Assembly: GCA_029554925.1 (NCBI GenBank)
Contig: JAKPUV010000368.1
Location: 1-6,691 of the forward strand
DNA: 6,691 bases
Reading direction: 5' to 3'
DNA from: Candidatus Hydrogenedentota bacterium
GTDB lineage: Bacteria; Hydrogenedentota; Hydrogenedentia; Hydrogenedentales; CAITNO01
Program-made: the position numbers and the translations under genes
In this document: in pieces, positions 1 through 6,691 of the stretch
Position numbering within the stretch: position 1 is the first letter of the stretch
How the letters are laid out: each line of letters opens with the position of its first letter
The notes under the pieces: generated by a model
Told to the model about the DNA's origin: nothing
Seen by the model: only the letters and a program-made list of their open reading frames with translations
The model's database searches: none

Positions 1-1770
1 CTGCCCCGGTCCAACGACGGCGTGTATCCCGACTGGCCGTGGAACCCCGTGGCGGGGGGCGACGGCCACGGCAACCCCTCGCGCATCCTCAGCATCAGCA
101 ACGACGGCACGACCATCGTGGTCCGCACAAACCCCCTGGACTGGTCCGGCGACGGGCGGCGGACGGGCACGGTCTTCGAGACCCGCTACACCCTGGAGGG
201 GCGCGCGGTCCGGATGCAGAACACGCTGTACAACGACGCCCAGGACCACCACTCCGGGGGGCCGGGCTTCGACCAGGAAATTCCGGCACTCTACGTGACC
301 ACGGACCTCGAAACGCTCACCTACTACGGCGGCAACGCGCCGTTCACCGGCGGGAACCTTTCGCGGGCCGAGCCCGGCCCGCCGCCGGCGGGGATGCGGC
401 TCCAGGCCACGGAATGCTGGGCGGCCTACGTCAACGCGGACGGCTTCGGCGTCGGGGTGTGCGTGCCCGGCGTCACCCTGATCGGAAACGCCTTCCGGTC
501 CGGCGGCCAGGGGGGGGCGGAGGACGACGCCCCCGACACCAACTACTTCGCCTTCTGCGGCAATTTCAACATCACCCCGCACCTGGTCCGCACGGACACC
601 GCCTATCTGGTGCTGGGAACGCTGGACGACATCCGCGGCCTGGCGGCGGAAAAGCGCGGGGAGACGGCCCCCCTCCCGAGGAAGGGGATTGCGAAAGACG
701 ATGCGCCCCCGTGGGAGAATCCCCCCTGGCGGGACGGCCCGGTCCAAGGGGAGAGCGTGGTGTTTGTTGAAAGAGAGGCAGGACTTCCCCCTGCCGCCGA
801 CCTCCTGTTCAGGCCGGAGTCCCCGGTCGAACTTTGGAGCCCCACGACCGGGGAGGTCTTTGAGGAGGGGCGCGACTTCACGGTGGACGCCCGCAGGCGT
901 CAACTGGCGTGGATGGAGGGGTCGCGCGTGCCCCACACGCCCCTGGGCGCGGTGTTTCCCCCGCGCGGGCAGGGGGCGCTGCCCCACCGCAACGGCCGGA
1001 ACGACCTCTACTGCGCCGCCTGGCGTCCCTTCCACGATATGCAGCTTGCCGTCTCCTATGCCCACAGCGGCGACCGTTGGGAAGACCTCTCGGGGTACGT
1101 CCCCGCCCCGGCGGAAGAAACGCTGCCCCGGACCCTGGGACGGCTGCGCGCCGGGGCGGCCGTGCATGTCGTGGTGCTCGGCGACAGCATCTCGGTGGGC
1201 GCCGACGCGTCGGGATGGTGGGGCGACATTCCGCCATGCCAGCCGCCCTACCCCGAAATGCTCGCCGACGGCCTGCGGGCGGCCTACGGAGCCGACGTCC
1301 GGCTCACCAACCTCTCCGTCGGGGGCACCACCGCCGCCTGGGGCGTGGAGCAGGCGGGCCGCGTCGCCAAGCTTGCCCCGGACCTGGCAATCGTGGCCTT
1401 CGGCATGAACGACCAGGCCGCCGGGGTGTCCCCCGGGGAGTACGGGGAGCATCTGCGCAGCATCCTCGACAGCGTTTCCGCCGCAAGCCCCGGGACGGAG
1501 TTCATTCTGGTCGCGTCCATGCCCTCCAGCCCGGAATGGGAAAACACCTCGCTCAGCCGCTTTTCGGCCTACGCCCGGGAAGTGCGGGCGCTCCAGGGCG
1601 CGGGCCGCGCTGCGGCCGACTTGACCACCATTTGGACGGCGTTGCTCGCCCGGAAGCCCTTTTTCTCCCTAACCGGGAACGGGGTTAACCACCCGAACGA
1701 CTTCGGCCACCGTATCCAGGCGCAGGCGCTGCTGGGAGTGCTTGGGGTATCCCTTGATTTGGGGGATTGA
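1..1770 (+). CDS. SGNH/GDSL-family hydrolase with N-terminal beta-rich domains (5' end missing)
   Basis: The frame is open from base 1 and 589 residues are visible. A GTG at 22 could be a start, but the text there reads like the middle of a domain and has no ribosome binding site, so I treat the gene as cut by the window edge. Numbering from base 1, residues 1-215 are rich in aromatic residues and glycine and look like a beta-sandwich of no family I recognise. A charged, proline-rich linker follows (215-250), then a small domain (about 251-375) that typically precedes the esterase in related environmental proteins. The SGNH domain spans about 385-585. Block I is GDSIS (nucleophile Ser396), block II NLSVGG (Gly441), block III GMND (Asn470) and block V NHPNDFGH (His564). 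The Asp usually found three residues before that His is Gly here. The family includes carbohydrate esterases, acetylhydrolases and lipases, so the substrate is unknown. Secretion cannot be judged without the N-terminus. Confidence 0.85.
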   Translation: MPRSNDGVYPDWPWNPVAGGDGHGNPSRILSISNDGTTIVVRTNPLDWSGDGRRTGTVFETRYTLEGRAVRMQNTLYNDAQDHHSGGPGFDQEIPALYVTTDLETLTYYGGNAPFTGGNLSRAEPGPPPAGMRLQATECWAAYVNADGFGVGVCVPGVTLIGNAFRSGGQGGAEDDAPDTNYFAFCGNFNITPHLVRTDTAYLVLGTLDDIRGLAAEKRGETAPLPRKGIAKDDAPPWENPPWRDGPVQGESVVFVEREAGLPPAADLLFRPESPVELWSPTTGEVFEEGRDFTVDARRRQLAWMEGSRVPHTPLGAVFPPRGQGALPHRNGRNDLYCAAWRPFHDMQLAVSYAHSGDRWEDLSGYVPAPAEETLPRTLGRLRAGAAVHVVVLGDSISVGADASGWWGDIPPCQPPYPEMLADGLRAAYGADVRLTNLSVGGTTAAWGVEQAGRVAKLAPDLAIVAFGMNDQAAGVSPGEYGEHLRSILDSVSAASPGTEFILVASMPSSPEWENTSLSRFSAYAREVRALQGAGRAAADLTTIWTALLARKPFFSLTGNGVNHPNDFGHRIQAQALLGVLGVSLDLGD

Positions 1771-1787
1771 TTGTTGGCACACTGACC

Positions 1788-1826
1788 CCGGCGCGCGCGG
1801 CCCGGCGCGCTGAGGCGCCGCGCCGG
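1788..1826. other. GC-rich inverted repeat between hydrolase and membrane-protein genes
   Basis: CCGGCGCG occurs twice as a direct repeat (1788-1795 and 1802-1809), and its reverse complement CGCGCCGG lies at 1819-1826. The second copy can form a perfect 8-bp G+C stem with a 9-base loop; the first copy could compete for the same arm. A transcript would fold strongly here. No T-run follows (the next bases are AGAAGCAC), so this is not a canonical intrinsic terminator. It could be a Rho-type or weak terminator, an mRNA-stabilising hairpin, or a by-product of base composition. The rest of the 113-base gap shows no convincing promoter. Confidence 0.4.
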
Positions 1827-1883
1827 AGAAGCACACACGGCGGGACCTCTTCAAGGGGTTCGGCCGTTGCGGGGTAGAGTGCC

Positions 1884-4502
1884 ATGCCCGCGTTCCGTCA
1901 CCATCACGCAGCCTTCTTTGAGGTTGCCGCCGTCCTGTGCGTTCTTCTCGCTTCGGTCATCTCCGGAGCGCATGCGTGGTTTCTTGACAAGTCCCCCACT
2001 GCGCTTGACAGGCCGGGGGTAAATCATCTGAATCTCGGCATTTCTGCGATGATCGCAACGGGACGCGGGTTTGTCCAGCCCGTGGGCAACGGCATAGTGA
2101 ACGAATACCCGTCCGCGCCGCGGCTGCAGCAGTTCCTTCGGAATGAAATCCCGTCGTTGTCGCCCGGGGACATTCCGGCTGATCTCGGGACATATTCTCC
2201 CCGCGGAGACTGGGAGTACCGTCACAGGTATCTCTACACGCTGGTCGGAGTTCTTTGGCGGGTTTTCGGAATATCCTGGGCCGTTGTCAAGGCCCTCAGG
2301 ATACTCTTCTTCTGCGTCATGATGATCTCCGTCTATGCCGTGTTCCGGCTCGCCATGAATCGGCCGTGGAGCCTCACGGCGACGTTCTTTGTCCTTTTGG
2401 CTTCGGACACTCTCTCCTACAGCCAGAACATTCGCGATTTCAGCAAGGGGGCGTTCTTTCTCCCCGCCGTCTTTCTAACCGGGTGGCTGGTAACGAGGCC
2501 GTGCAAGGTTGGAACCCTGATGCTCGCCGCGGGATTTTTGGGAATTCTGACAGGGGTGGGGATCGGTTTTCGCACCGATGTCATGATGTGCCTGCCCCCT
2601 GCTCTGTTGGGCATCCTCTTCTGTCCCCTCGTGAACGGGCGCGGCGCCATTCGAACAAGGCTCGCCTCCCTTGCCATCTTTGTACTGGTCTTCTGCGGTT
2701 TTGGGGCCCCCATACTGTCCGCAGGGTGGGGGACCGGCATCAACGCCTACGATGCGATCCTTGGGTGTTCAACCCTGTTCTCCGACAACCTCCACCTTGG
2801 CCGCACTTCTTACGAGAAGATGCCTGTCAACGATGATGACCTGATCGGAGCCGCCATAGACAGTCGGGCCGCGCGGCTGGAGGAAACCCGCATCCCCACG
2901 TCCTCGCAGGGGGAGAACCGCAGGATATTCTTCAGGGACATGGTCCTGGATTTTCCCGCGGACATGCTCGTCCGCTTTTATGCCGCGGCGCTATGGGTGC
3001 TGCGTTTGGACAACGGAAGCCTGCGGCTGGACTTCATCCCCGCACTGTGCGCGGTTCTGCTCGCGGCGGCCGCCTGGAAAGACCCCCGGCGCGCCTGGCT
3101 GCTGTTCCTGCTGACAATGTATTTCTGCGGGTATGTGTGCCTGCAGACAGATTACAGGCACAAGTTTCACCTTTTTCTGATTCCTGTTCTTGTGGTGTTC
3201 CTCCCCTGCTCCGTGATCGCCCAGGCATGTTGGCGGCGCATGCGGGGCAGGGGCATGCCGCCTCCAACGGGGAAGGGCGGGCGCGCCAACTGGCGGCGCC
3301 GCGCGGCCGGCATGACCGCGTTTCTGCTCTCCGCAGCACTGCTGATCGCGCTGCCTTTTCCCCTGCTCAGGGCATGGCAGCACCACCGCCTGGCGAAAGT
3401 GGTTCCACTTTACACAACCGCCCGTCTCGAACGCGTTGAGACGGACGAGGAGCGTCTTGGGGACTGGACGCTGTTCCAGCGCCGCGTCCACGAGCCGGCC
3501 CATTCCGGCATGAGACCGACCGGTTTCGTGACGGCGGAGTACTGGGTGGCCGAGTTCGCGCCCAGCCCTTCTTGGAGACCTGTCTGGATTCAGTATCAAC
3601 ACAGCGCCGACGGACTGGTTACCTACTCCCACGGGTTCCACATAACCCCTTCGAAGGCGGGGGACGACGGGCCGGTGAGGTACTTCTTCCCCGTCTACGA
3701 GGAGCAGGACCTGCGAAGCGACAGATGGAAACTGTTCTGTGGGGTCGCAGTTCCACGGACACAGGCCGCCGACTTTCGGGGGCTCTTCCGGGTGACGGAC
3801 GCGGAGAAGTTCCCGTGGTTCATGAACTTTTCCCTGCCGAGCGATCTCTCCGCCTTGGTCCTGTCCCAGCGTCTGGATGGGCTTGACCCCTCCCTGGACA
3901 CCGCGGTGAGGGCAAGATACTGGTTTTCCGGGAGGGATCCACGCTTCCTTCTCCCGCAGATCGGGCACCCCCCCCCGGATATCGGGGAGTGTCTGGCGTC
4001 TTACCGGCGGGAGGCTGCGAAAGCCCCCGGGAACGCCTTCCTGCGGGTTGGACTCGGGGCGGCGCTGGCCGCAGCAGGAGACCGGGACGCGGCGCTGGAG
4101 GCCTATCGGGAGGCGCTGCGCATGCAGCCGCGCCACTTCATCGTCTATCATTACGTAGACGCGCTCCTCGGCGGCCAGGACGGCGCCGGGAGGCGCGTGG
4201 AACTGTGGCGCGAGATGGTCTCGGCCCACCCCGGCCAGTATCTTCCGCATTTCCATCTGGCGCGGGCGCTTGAGGACTTGGGCGATGTGCCGGAAGCCGT
4301 GGTTGAATATGAGAGGGCGCTTGAAATCCAGCCCGAAGACATTGAGACACTGAAGCACGCCGGTTTGCTTTTTGACAGTCTGGGAATGCCGAGCGAGGCT
4401 GATGGGCTTTTCACACGGGCGAGAGCCCTGGATCCGGCCGATACCGAAATAAGCGCCTTCTTTTTGGGAAGGACGGCCACGAACGAGACCGCTGGGCAGT
4501 AG
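1884..4502 (+). CDS. Polytopic membrane protein, GT-C glycosyltransferase-like, with C-terminal TPR domain
   Basis: This is a complete 872-residue protein. The ATG at 1884 is secure because an in-frame TAG lies two codons upstream (1875-1877); GGGG at 1871-1874 is a weak ribosome binding site. Hydrophobic segments by eye lie near residues 11-33, 117-135, 139-157, 165-180, 189-204, 208-228, 232-250, 258-280, 362-374, 384-398, 403-420, 429-449 and 473-495. TM1 is followed by a loop of about 80 residues, as in GT-C enzymes of the PMT/ArnT type; acidic residues E74, D96 and D100 there are kept in the downstream paralog. Other shared motifs are IRDFSKGAF (183-191), GIGFR (226-230), GTGINA (283-288), FPADML (357-362) and RHKFHL (425-430). 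Residues about 520-690 form a soluble domain of unknown family, and four TPRs follow (716-851). The gene probably forms an operon with its paralog 29 bases downstream. Membrane and TPR calls are firm; glycosyltransferase activity is inferred from topology, and a polymerase or other envelope assembly role is possible. Confidence 0.8.
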   Translation: MPAFRHHHAAFFEVAAVLCVLLASVISGAHAWFLDKSPTALDRPGVNHLNLGISAMIATGRGFVQPVGNGIVNEYPSAPRLQQFLRNEIPSLSPGDIPADLGTYSPRGDWEYRHRYLYTLVGVLWRVFGISWAVVKALRILFFCVMMISVYAVFRLAMNRPWSLTATFFVLLASDTLSYSQNIRDFSKGAFFLPAVFLTGWLVTRPCKVGTLMLAAGFLGILTGVGIGFRTDVMMCLPPALLGILFCPLVNGRGAIRTRLASLAIFVLVFCGFGAPILSAGWGTGINAYDAILGCSTLFSDNLHLGRTSYEKMPVNDDDLIGAAIDSRAARLEETRIPTSSQGENRRIFFRDMVLDFPADMLVRFYAAALWVLRLDNGSLRLDFIPALCAVLLAAAAWKDPRRAWLLFLLTMYFCGYVCLQTDYRHKFHLFLIPVLVVFLPCSVIAQACWRRMRGRGMPPPTGKGGRANWRRRAAGMTAFLLSAALLIALPFPLLRAWQHHRLAKVVPLYTTARLERVETDEERLGDWTLFQRRVHEPAHSGMRPTGFVTAEYWVAEFAPSPSWRPVWIQYQHSADGLVTYSHGFHITPSKAGDDGPVRYFFPVYEEQDLRSDRWKLFCGVAVPRTQAADFRGLFRVTDAEKFPWFMNFSLPSDLSALVLSQRLDGLDPSLDTAVRARYWFSGRDPRFLLPQIGHPPPDIGECLASYRREAAKAPGNAFLRVGLGAALAAAGDRDAALEAYREALRMQPRHFIVYHYVDALLGGQDGAGRRVELWREMVSAHPGQYLPHFHLARALEDLGDVPEAVVEYERALEIQPEDIETLKHAGLLFDSLGMPSEADGLFTRARALDPADTEISAFFLGRTATNETAGQ
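3968..3976 (+). repeat. Nine-base poly-C tract inside the membrane/TPR gene
   Basis: Nine consecutive C residues encode part of GHPPPDIG (residues 694-701), exactly between the soluble domain and the TPRs. Loss of one C would bring a TAG at 4156-4158 into frame, and gain of one C would shift to a frame that closes at 4273. Either change would remove most or all of the TPR domain while leaving the membrane part intact. In a genome this GC-rich such a run may be accidental. Confidence 0.75.
4029..4436 (+). repeat. Four tandem TPR units in the membrane protein
   Basis: Four consecutive units of exactly 34 residues occupy positions 716-749, 750-783, 784-817 and 818-851, each ending in Pro (MQP, AHP, IQP, LDP). 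Units 1 and 3 match the TPR consensus best, with the Gly and Ala-rich helix A/B pattern (AAAGDRDAALEAYREAL; EDLGDVPEAVVEYERAL). Unit 2 is the most diverged. A half-unit (CLASYRREAAKAP) precedes them. TPRs usually bind partner proteins or peptides. The periplasmic or cytoplasmic side depends on the uncertain number of membrane segments. Confidence 0.9.
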
Positions 4503-4531
4503 ATGGAGTAAAGTCAATAGTCAACGCGCCG

Positions 4532-6691
4532 ATGCGGACATCTCGTTCGCCGCTTTTTTCGGGGCCCTATGCGTCTGCGCGTCCGGCGGAGTCGAGGTAC
4601 AGATTGGAAGAGCGTTCTCAGAAGACGGCGGCAGGTTTTTTCTGCGCCAGAACCCGCGGCCTGACAGGCGAATTCGTCACCGTTCTCCTTGTCCTGTGCG
4701 CCGCTTTTGCCATGGGAATCCATGTCCTCTTCTTCGGTGGATACGCCGAGCAGATGACGTCCAACACGCAGTACCCCCTGAATCTCGGCATCCCCGTGAT
4801 GATCGCCACGGGACGCGGGTTTGTGGAGCCCCGCGGTCAGGGCGTCCGCTTTGAATACCCGAATGCGGGGAACCTGGAGGAGTTCCTCCTGGAAAAACGG
4901 GCGCGGCTCTCTCCGGAGGACCTGCCGCGGGACCTTCCGGTATTCAGGCCGACGGCGGACTTTCCCCACCGCCACCGTTACCTTCTCACCTGCATCGGGG
5001 TTCTCTGGCGCGTCTTTGGGATTTCCTGGGACGTGGTGAAGGGGCTCCGCGTCTTTCTCTTCTGCGTGATGACCGCCGCTGTGTACGGGCTTTTCCGCCT
5101 GGGAATGGGGCGTTGGTGGAGCCTGCTGGCCGCCGGAATGATGACCGCTTTTCCCATCATGCTTTTCTTCAGCCACCACATCCGGGATTTCAGCAAGGGG
5201 GCCTTTCTCCTGCCCGCGATGTTTCTCATCGGGTGGCTGCTCGCGCGTCCGCGGCGGCGGGCACAGCTCCTGTGGGCGTCTCTGGCCCTGGGCCTGGTCA
5301 TTGGATTCGGCATCGGGTTCCGGGCGGACGTGCTGGTGTGCCTCCCGCCCGCCTGCCTCGCCATTTTCGCGTGCCGGGTGCGCGGCGGACTGGGAACATT
5401 CAGGACACGCGTCGCCGCGCTCGCGGTGTTTGGCGCGGCGTTTCTCCTCCCGGCGTCGCCCATCCTGCTGGCCTACCGGGGCACGGGCATCAACGCCCAT
5501 GACGCCACCATGGGGCTCGCCACACTCTATGACGACAATCTCGGCCTCGGCCGCGCCTCCTATGAGCGGGTATACACAAACAATGACGCATACATTGGCG
5601 GGGCCCTCTCCGACCGCGCGGCGCGGCTCGGAGGGAGTTCGGTGCCTGTGACCCCGCTGGGGGAAAACAGGAACCGGTTCTTCTGGGAGCAGGTGTTCTT
5701 CTTCCCCGCCGACATGCTGACCCGGACCTATGCCGCGGTGCTGTACGTGCTTCGCCTGGAAGGGGCGGCGAACCTCTTCTTCGTGCCGGCGTGCGCCGTC
5801 GTCCTGCTGGCGCTCCTGGCGTGGCGCGACCGGCGGACGGCCTGGATCGTCTTCCTGATGGGAATGTACTTTTGCGGATATGTCTGCCTCCACGCGGATT
5901 TCCGGCACAAGTTCCACCTGTCCTTCGTTCCGCTCTGGATTGTCTTCTCCCTGCTTGACCGGGGAGGCGCCGCGGCGCGCGGATGCTGGAGGGCCGCCCG
6001 GCGGGGCAGCGCGGAGGGCGGGGGCGTTCTGCCCGCCGACTGGGGGCGGCGCCTCGCGGGCACGGCACTGTTCTTCCTCGGCGCGGGGCTGCTGCTTGCC
6101 GTTCCCATGGCGGCGGCGCGGGCATGGCAGGGCCGCAATATCGGCCGCATGCTTCCGGTCTATCGCGGCGCGGAGACGGAGGAGGTCCCCACAATCCGGC
6201 AGTCCCTGGGCGACTGGACACTTTTCCGGCGGACGGTGTGCGAGCCGCCCGGATCGGGCGCGGCGGACGTCGGGTACCACCAGGGCTCTTACTGGGTCGT
6301 GGAGCTGGCCCCGGACGCGCGGTCGCGGCCCCTGTGGGTGCAGTATGCAATGCGGGCCGGGGGAACGGTGGATTTTTCGCACGGGCTTTATGTGGCGCCC
6401 TCCCCCCCGCGCGGAGCGAGGGGAACAGCCCGGTATTTTCTTCCGGTGTACGAGGAGTATCAGGTCAACGCGCAGGACTGGTGCGTGTTTCAGGGCATTG
6501 CCCTGCCGCCGGAGCATGCGTCGGATTTCATTGGACTGCACCGTGTTAAAGACACGGGCGCCTTCCCGTGGCTGCTCAACCTGACCCTGCCCCCGGACAT
6601 GTCGGATTTTCGCGCCCGTCAGACACTCGGCGGGCTGGACAGGGCACTGGACCGCCCGGAAACGGCCCGCGCCTGGTTCCCGGAGTTCAAT
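4532..6691 (+). CDS. Tandem paralog of the GT-C-like membrane protein (3' end missing)
   Basis: An uninterrupted reading frame of 720 codons continues past the window edge. It aligns with the upstream protein almost without gaps from its residue 84 (NLGIPVMIATGRGF): the offset is 34 residues through the membrane core and 33 near the last helices, so a single residue is missing in between. By eye about half the residues are identical in the core. IRDFSKGAF (217-225), GIGFR, GTGINA, FPADML and D-F-RHKFHL (Asp456 onward) are conserved, and the unknown soluble domain (GDWTLF, SHG, PVYEE, FPW motifs) is kept too. The window ends about 40 residues before the place where TPRs begin in the upstream copy, so TPRs are expected but not seen. 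The start is uncertain. ATG 4532 lacks a ribosome binding site and gives a long basic N-terminus of about 48 residues. TTG 4604 has GAGG six bases upstream and gives a tail nearer the paralog's length. The gene probably shares a transcript with the upstream gene. Confidence 0.85.
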   Translation, partial: MRTSRSPLFSGPYASARPAESRYRLEERSQKTAAGFFCARTRGLTGEFVTVLLVLCAAFAMGIHVLFFGGYAEQMTSNTQYPLNLGIPVMIATGRGFVEPRGQGVRFEYPNAGNLEEFLLEKRARLSPEDLPRDLPVFRPTADFPHRHRYLLTCIGVLWRVFGISWDVVKGLRVFLFCVMTAAVYGLFRLGMGRWWSLLAAGMMTAFPIMLFFSHHIRDFSKGAFLLPAMFLIGWLLARPRRRAQLLWASLALGLVIGFGIGFRADVLVCLPPACLAIFACRVRGGLGTFRTRVAALAVFGAAFLLPASPILLAYRGTGINAHDATMGLATLYDDNLGLGRASYERVYTNNDAYIGGALSDRAARLGGSSVPVTPLGENRNRFFWEQVFFFPADMLTRTYAAVLYVLRLEGAANLFFVPACAVVLLALLAWRDRRTAWIVFLMGMYFCGYVCLHADFRHKFHLSFVPLWIVFSLLDRGGAAARGCWRAARRGSAEGGGVLPADWGRRLAGTALFFLGAGLLLAVPMAAARAWQGRNIGRMLPVYRGAETEEVPTIRQSLGDWTLFRRTVCEPPGSGAADVGYHQGSYWVVELAPDARSRPLWVQYAMRAGGTVDFSHGLYVAPSPPRGARGTARYFLPVYEEYQVNAQDWCVFQGIALPPEHASDFIGLHRVKDTGAFPWLLNLTLPPDMSDFRARQTLGGLDRALDRPETARAWFPEFN
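4594..4597 (+). promoter_or_regulatory. Possible ribosome binding site for an alternative TTG start of the second paralog
   Basis: GAGG lies six bases before an in-frame TTG at 4604-4606, a good Shine-Dalgarno distance. The upstream ATG at 4532 has only GCGCCG before it. Starting at TTG would shorten the protein by 24 residues and leave about 24 residues before the first membrane helix, closer to the 11 or so of the upstream paralog. A chance match to GAGG in GC-rich DNA is quite possible. Confidence 0.35.

Noticed and set aside
909..1688. 259-codon + strand frame overlapping the hydrolase
   Set aside because: It is an out-of-frame reading of the SGNH domain; all catalytic motifs are in the other frame, and the product is a low-complexity Arg/Gly-rich string.
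1775..1790. Sigma-54-like promoter (TGGCAC at 1775-1780)
   Set aside because: The -24 half matches, but the required GC at the -12 position is replaced by CC, and no TTGC-like element is present at the right spacing.
4503..4511. Tiny ATG-GAG-TAA frame immediately after the stop of the first membrane gene
   Set aside because: At two codons with no ribosome binding site, it is most likely chance. A coupling role cannot be supported from one sequence.
2991..4517. 508-codon open frame on the minus strand
   Set aside because: It has the same in-register antisense relation to the first membrane protein gene, including its TPR region. The TPR periodicity is on the + strand, so this is a shadow.
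4534..4559. Intrinsic terminator between the two paralogs (GCGG/CCGC then T6)
   Set aside because: The stem is only 4 bp with a 12-base loop, and mispairs block extension. It also lies inside the coding region if ATG 4532 is used.
4514..6541. 675-codon open frame on the minus strand
   Set aside because: It lies codon-for-codon opposite the second membrane protein gene and is open because TTA, CTA and TCA codons are rare in GC-rich genes. Its translation is Arg/Pro/His-rich with no domain, while the + strand frame has clear homology to its neighbour.

Overview
This 6.7 kb window is GC-rich and gene-dense, with everything on the + strand. It looks like a piece of a bacterial chromosome, probably from an uncultured environmental lineage. 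The SGNH hydrolase at the left resembles, from memory, a family common in Planctomycetota, Verrucomicrobiota and Hydrogenedentota genomes. That placement is a low-confidence impression, since there is no rRNA or other marker gene. I see no tRNA, CRISPR array, insertion sequence or integrase.

Layout. (1) 1-1770 is the 3' part of a large hydrolase gene that begins before the window. It has an N-terminal beta-rich region of unknown family, then a second small domain, then a C-terminal SGNH/GDSL esterase domain. (2) 1771-1883 is a 113-base gap holding a very GC-rich inverted repeat. (3) 1884-4502 is a complete 872-residue protein. It has about a dozen membrane segments in a GT-C glycosyltransferase-like arrangement, a soluble domain of about 170 residues that I do not recognise, and four 34-residue TPRs. 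(4) 4532-6691 is a second, clearly paralogous copy of the same architecture, running off the right edge before its expected TPR region. The ORF list supplied omits this copy, apparently because it has no stop inside the window. I translated it by hand and it is open for 720 codons.

How the genes may work together. The two membrane proteins are a tandem duplication, collinear almost without gaps from about residue 50 of the first, and probably co-transcribed. If they are GT-C enzymes, they would move sugars from lipid-linked donors onto acceptors on the outer face of the cytoplasmic membrane. The TPRs and the soluble domain would then recruit partners or substrate. A neighbouring SGNH esterase could add or remove acyl groups on the same glycan, but this link rests only on adjacency. 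The most notable item is the duplicated membrane/unknown-domain/TPR protein, whose strongest conserved motifs do not match a family signature that I can name with certainty.
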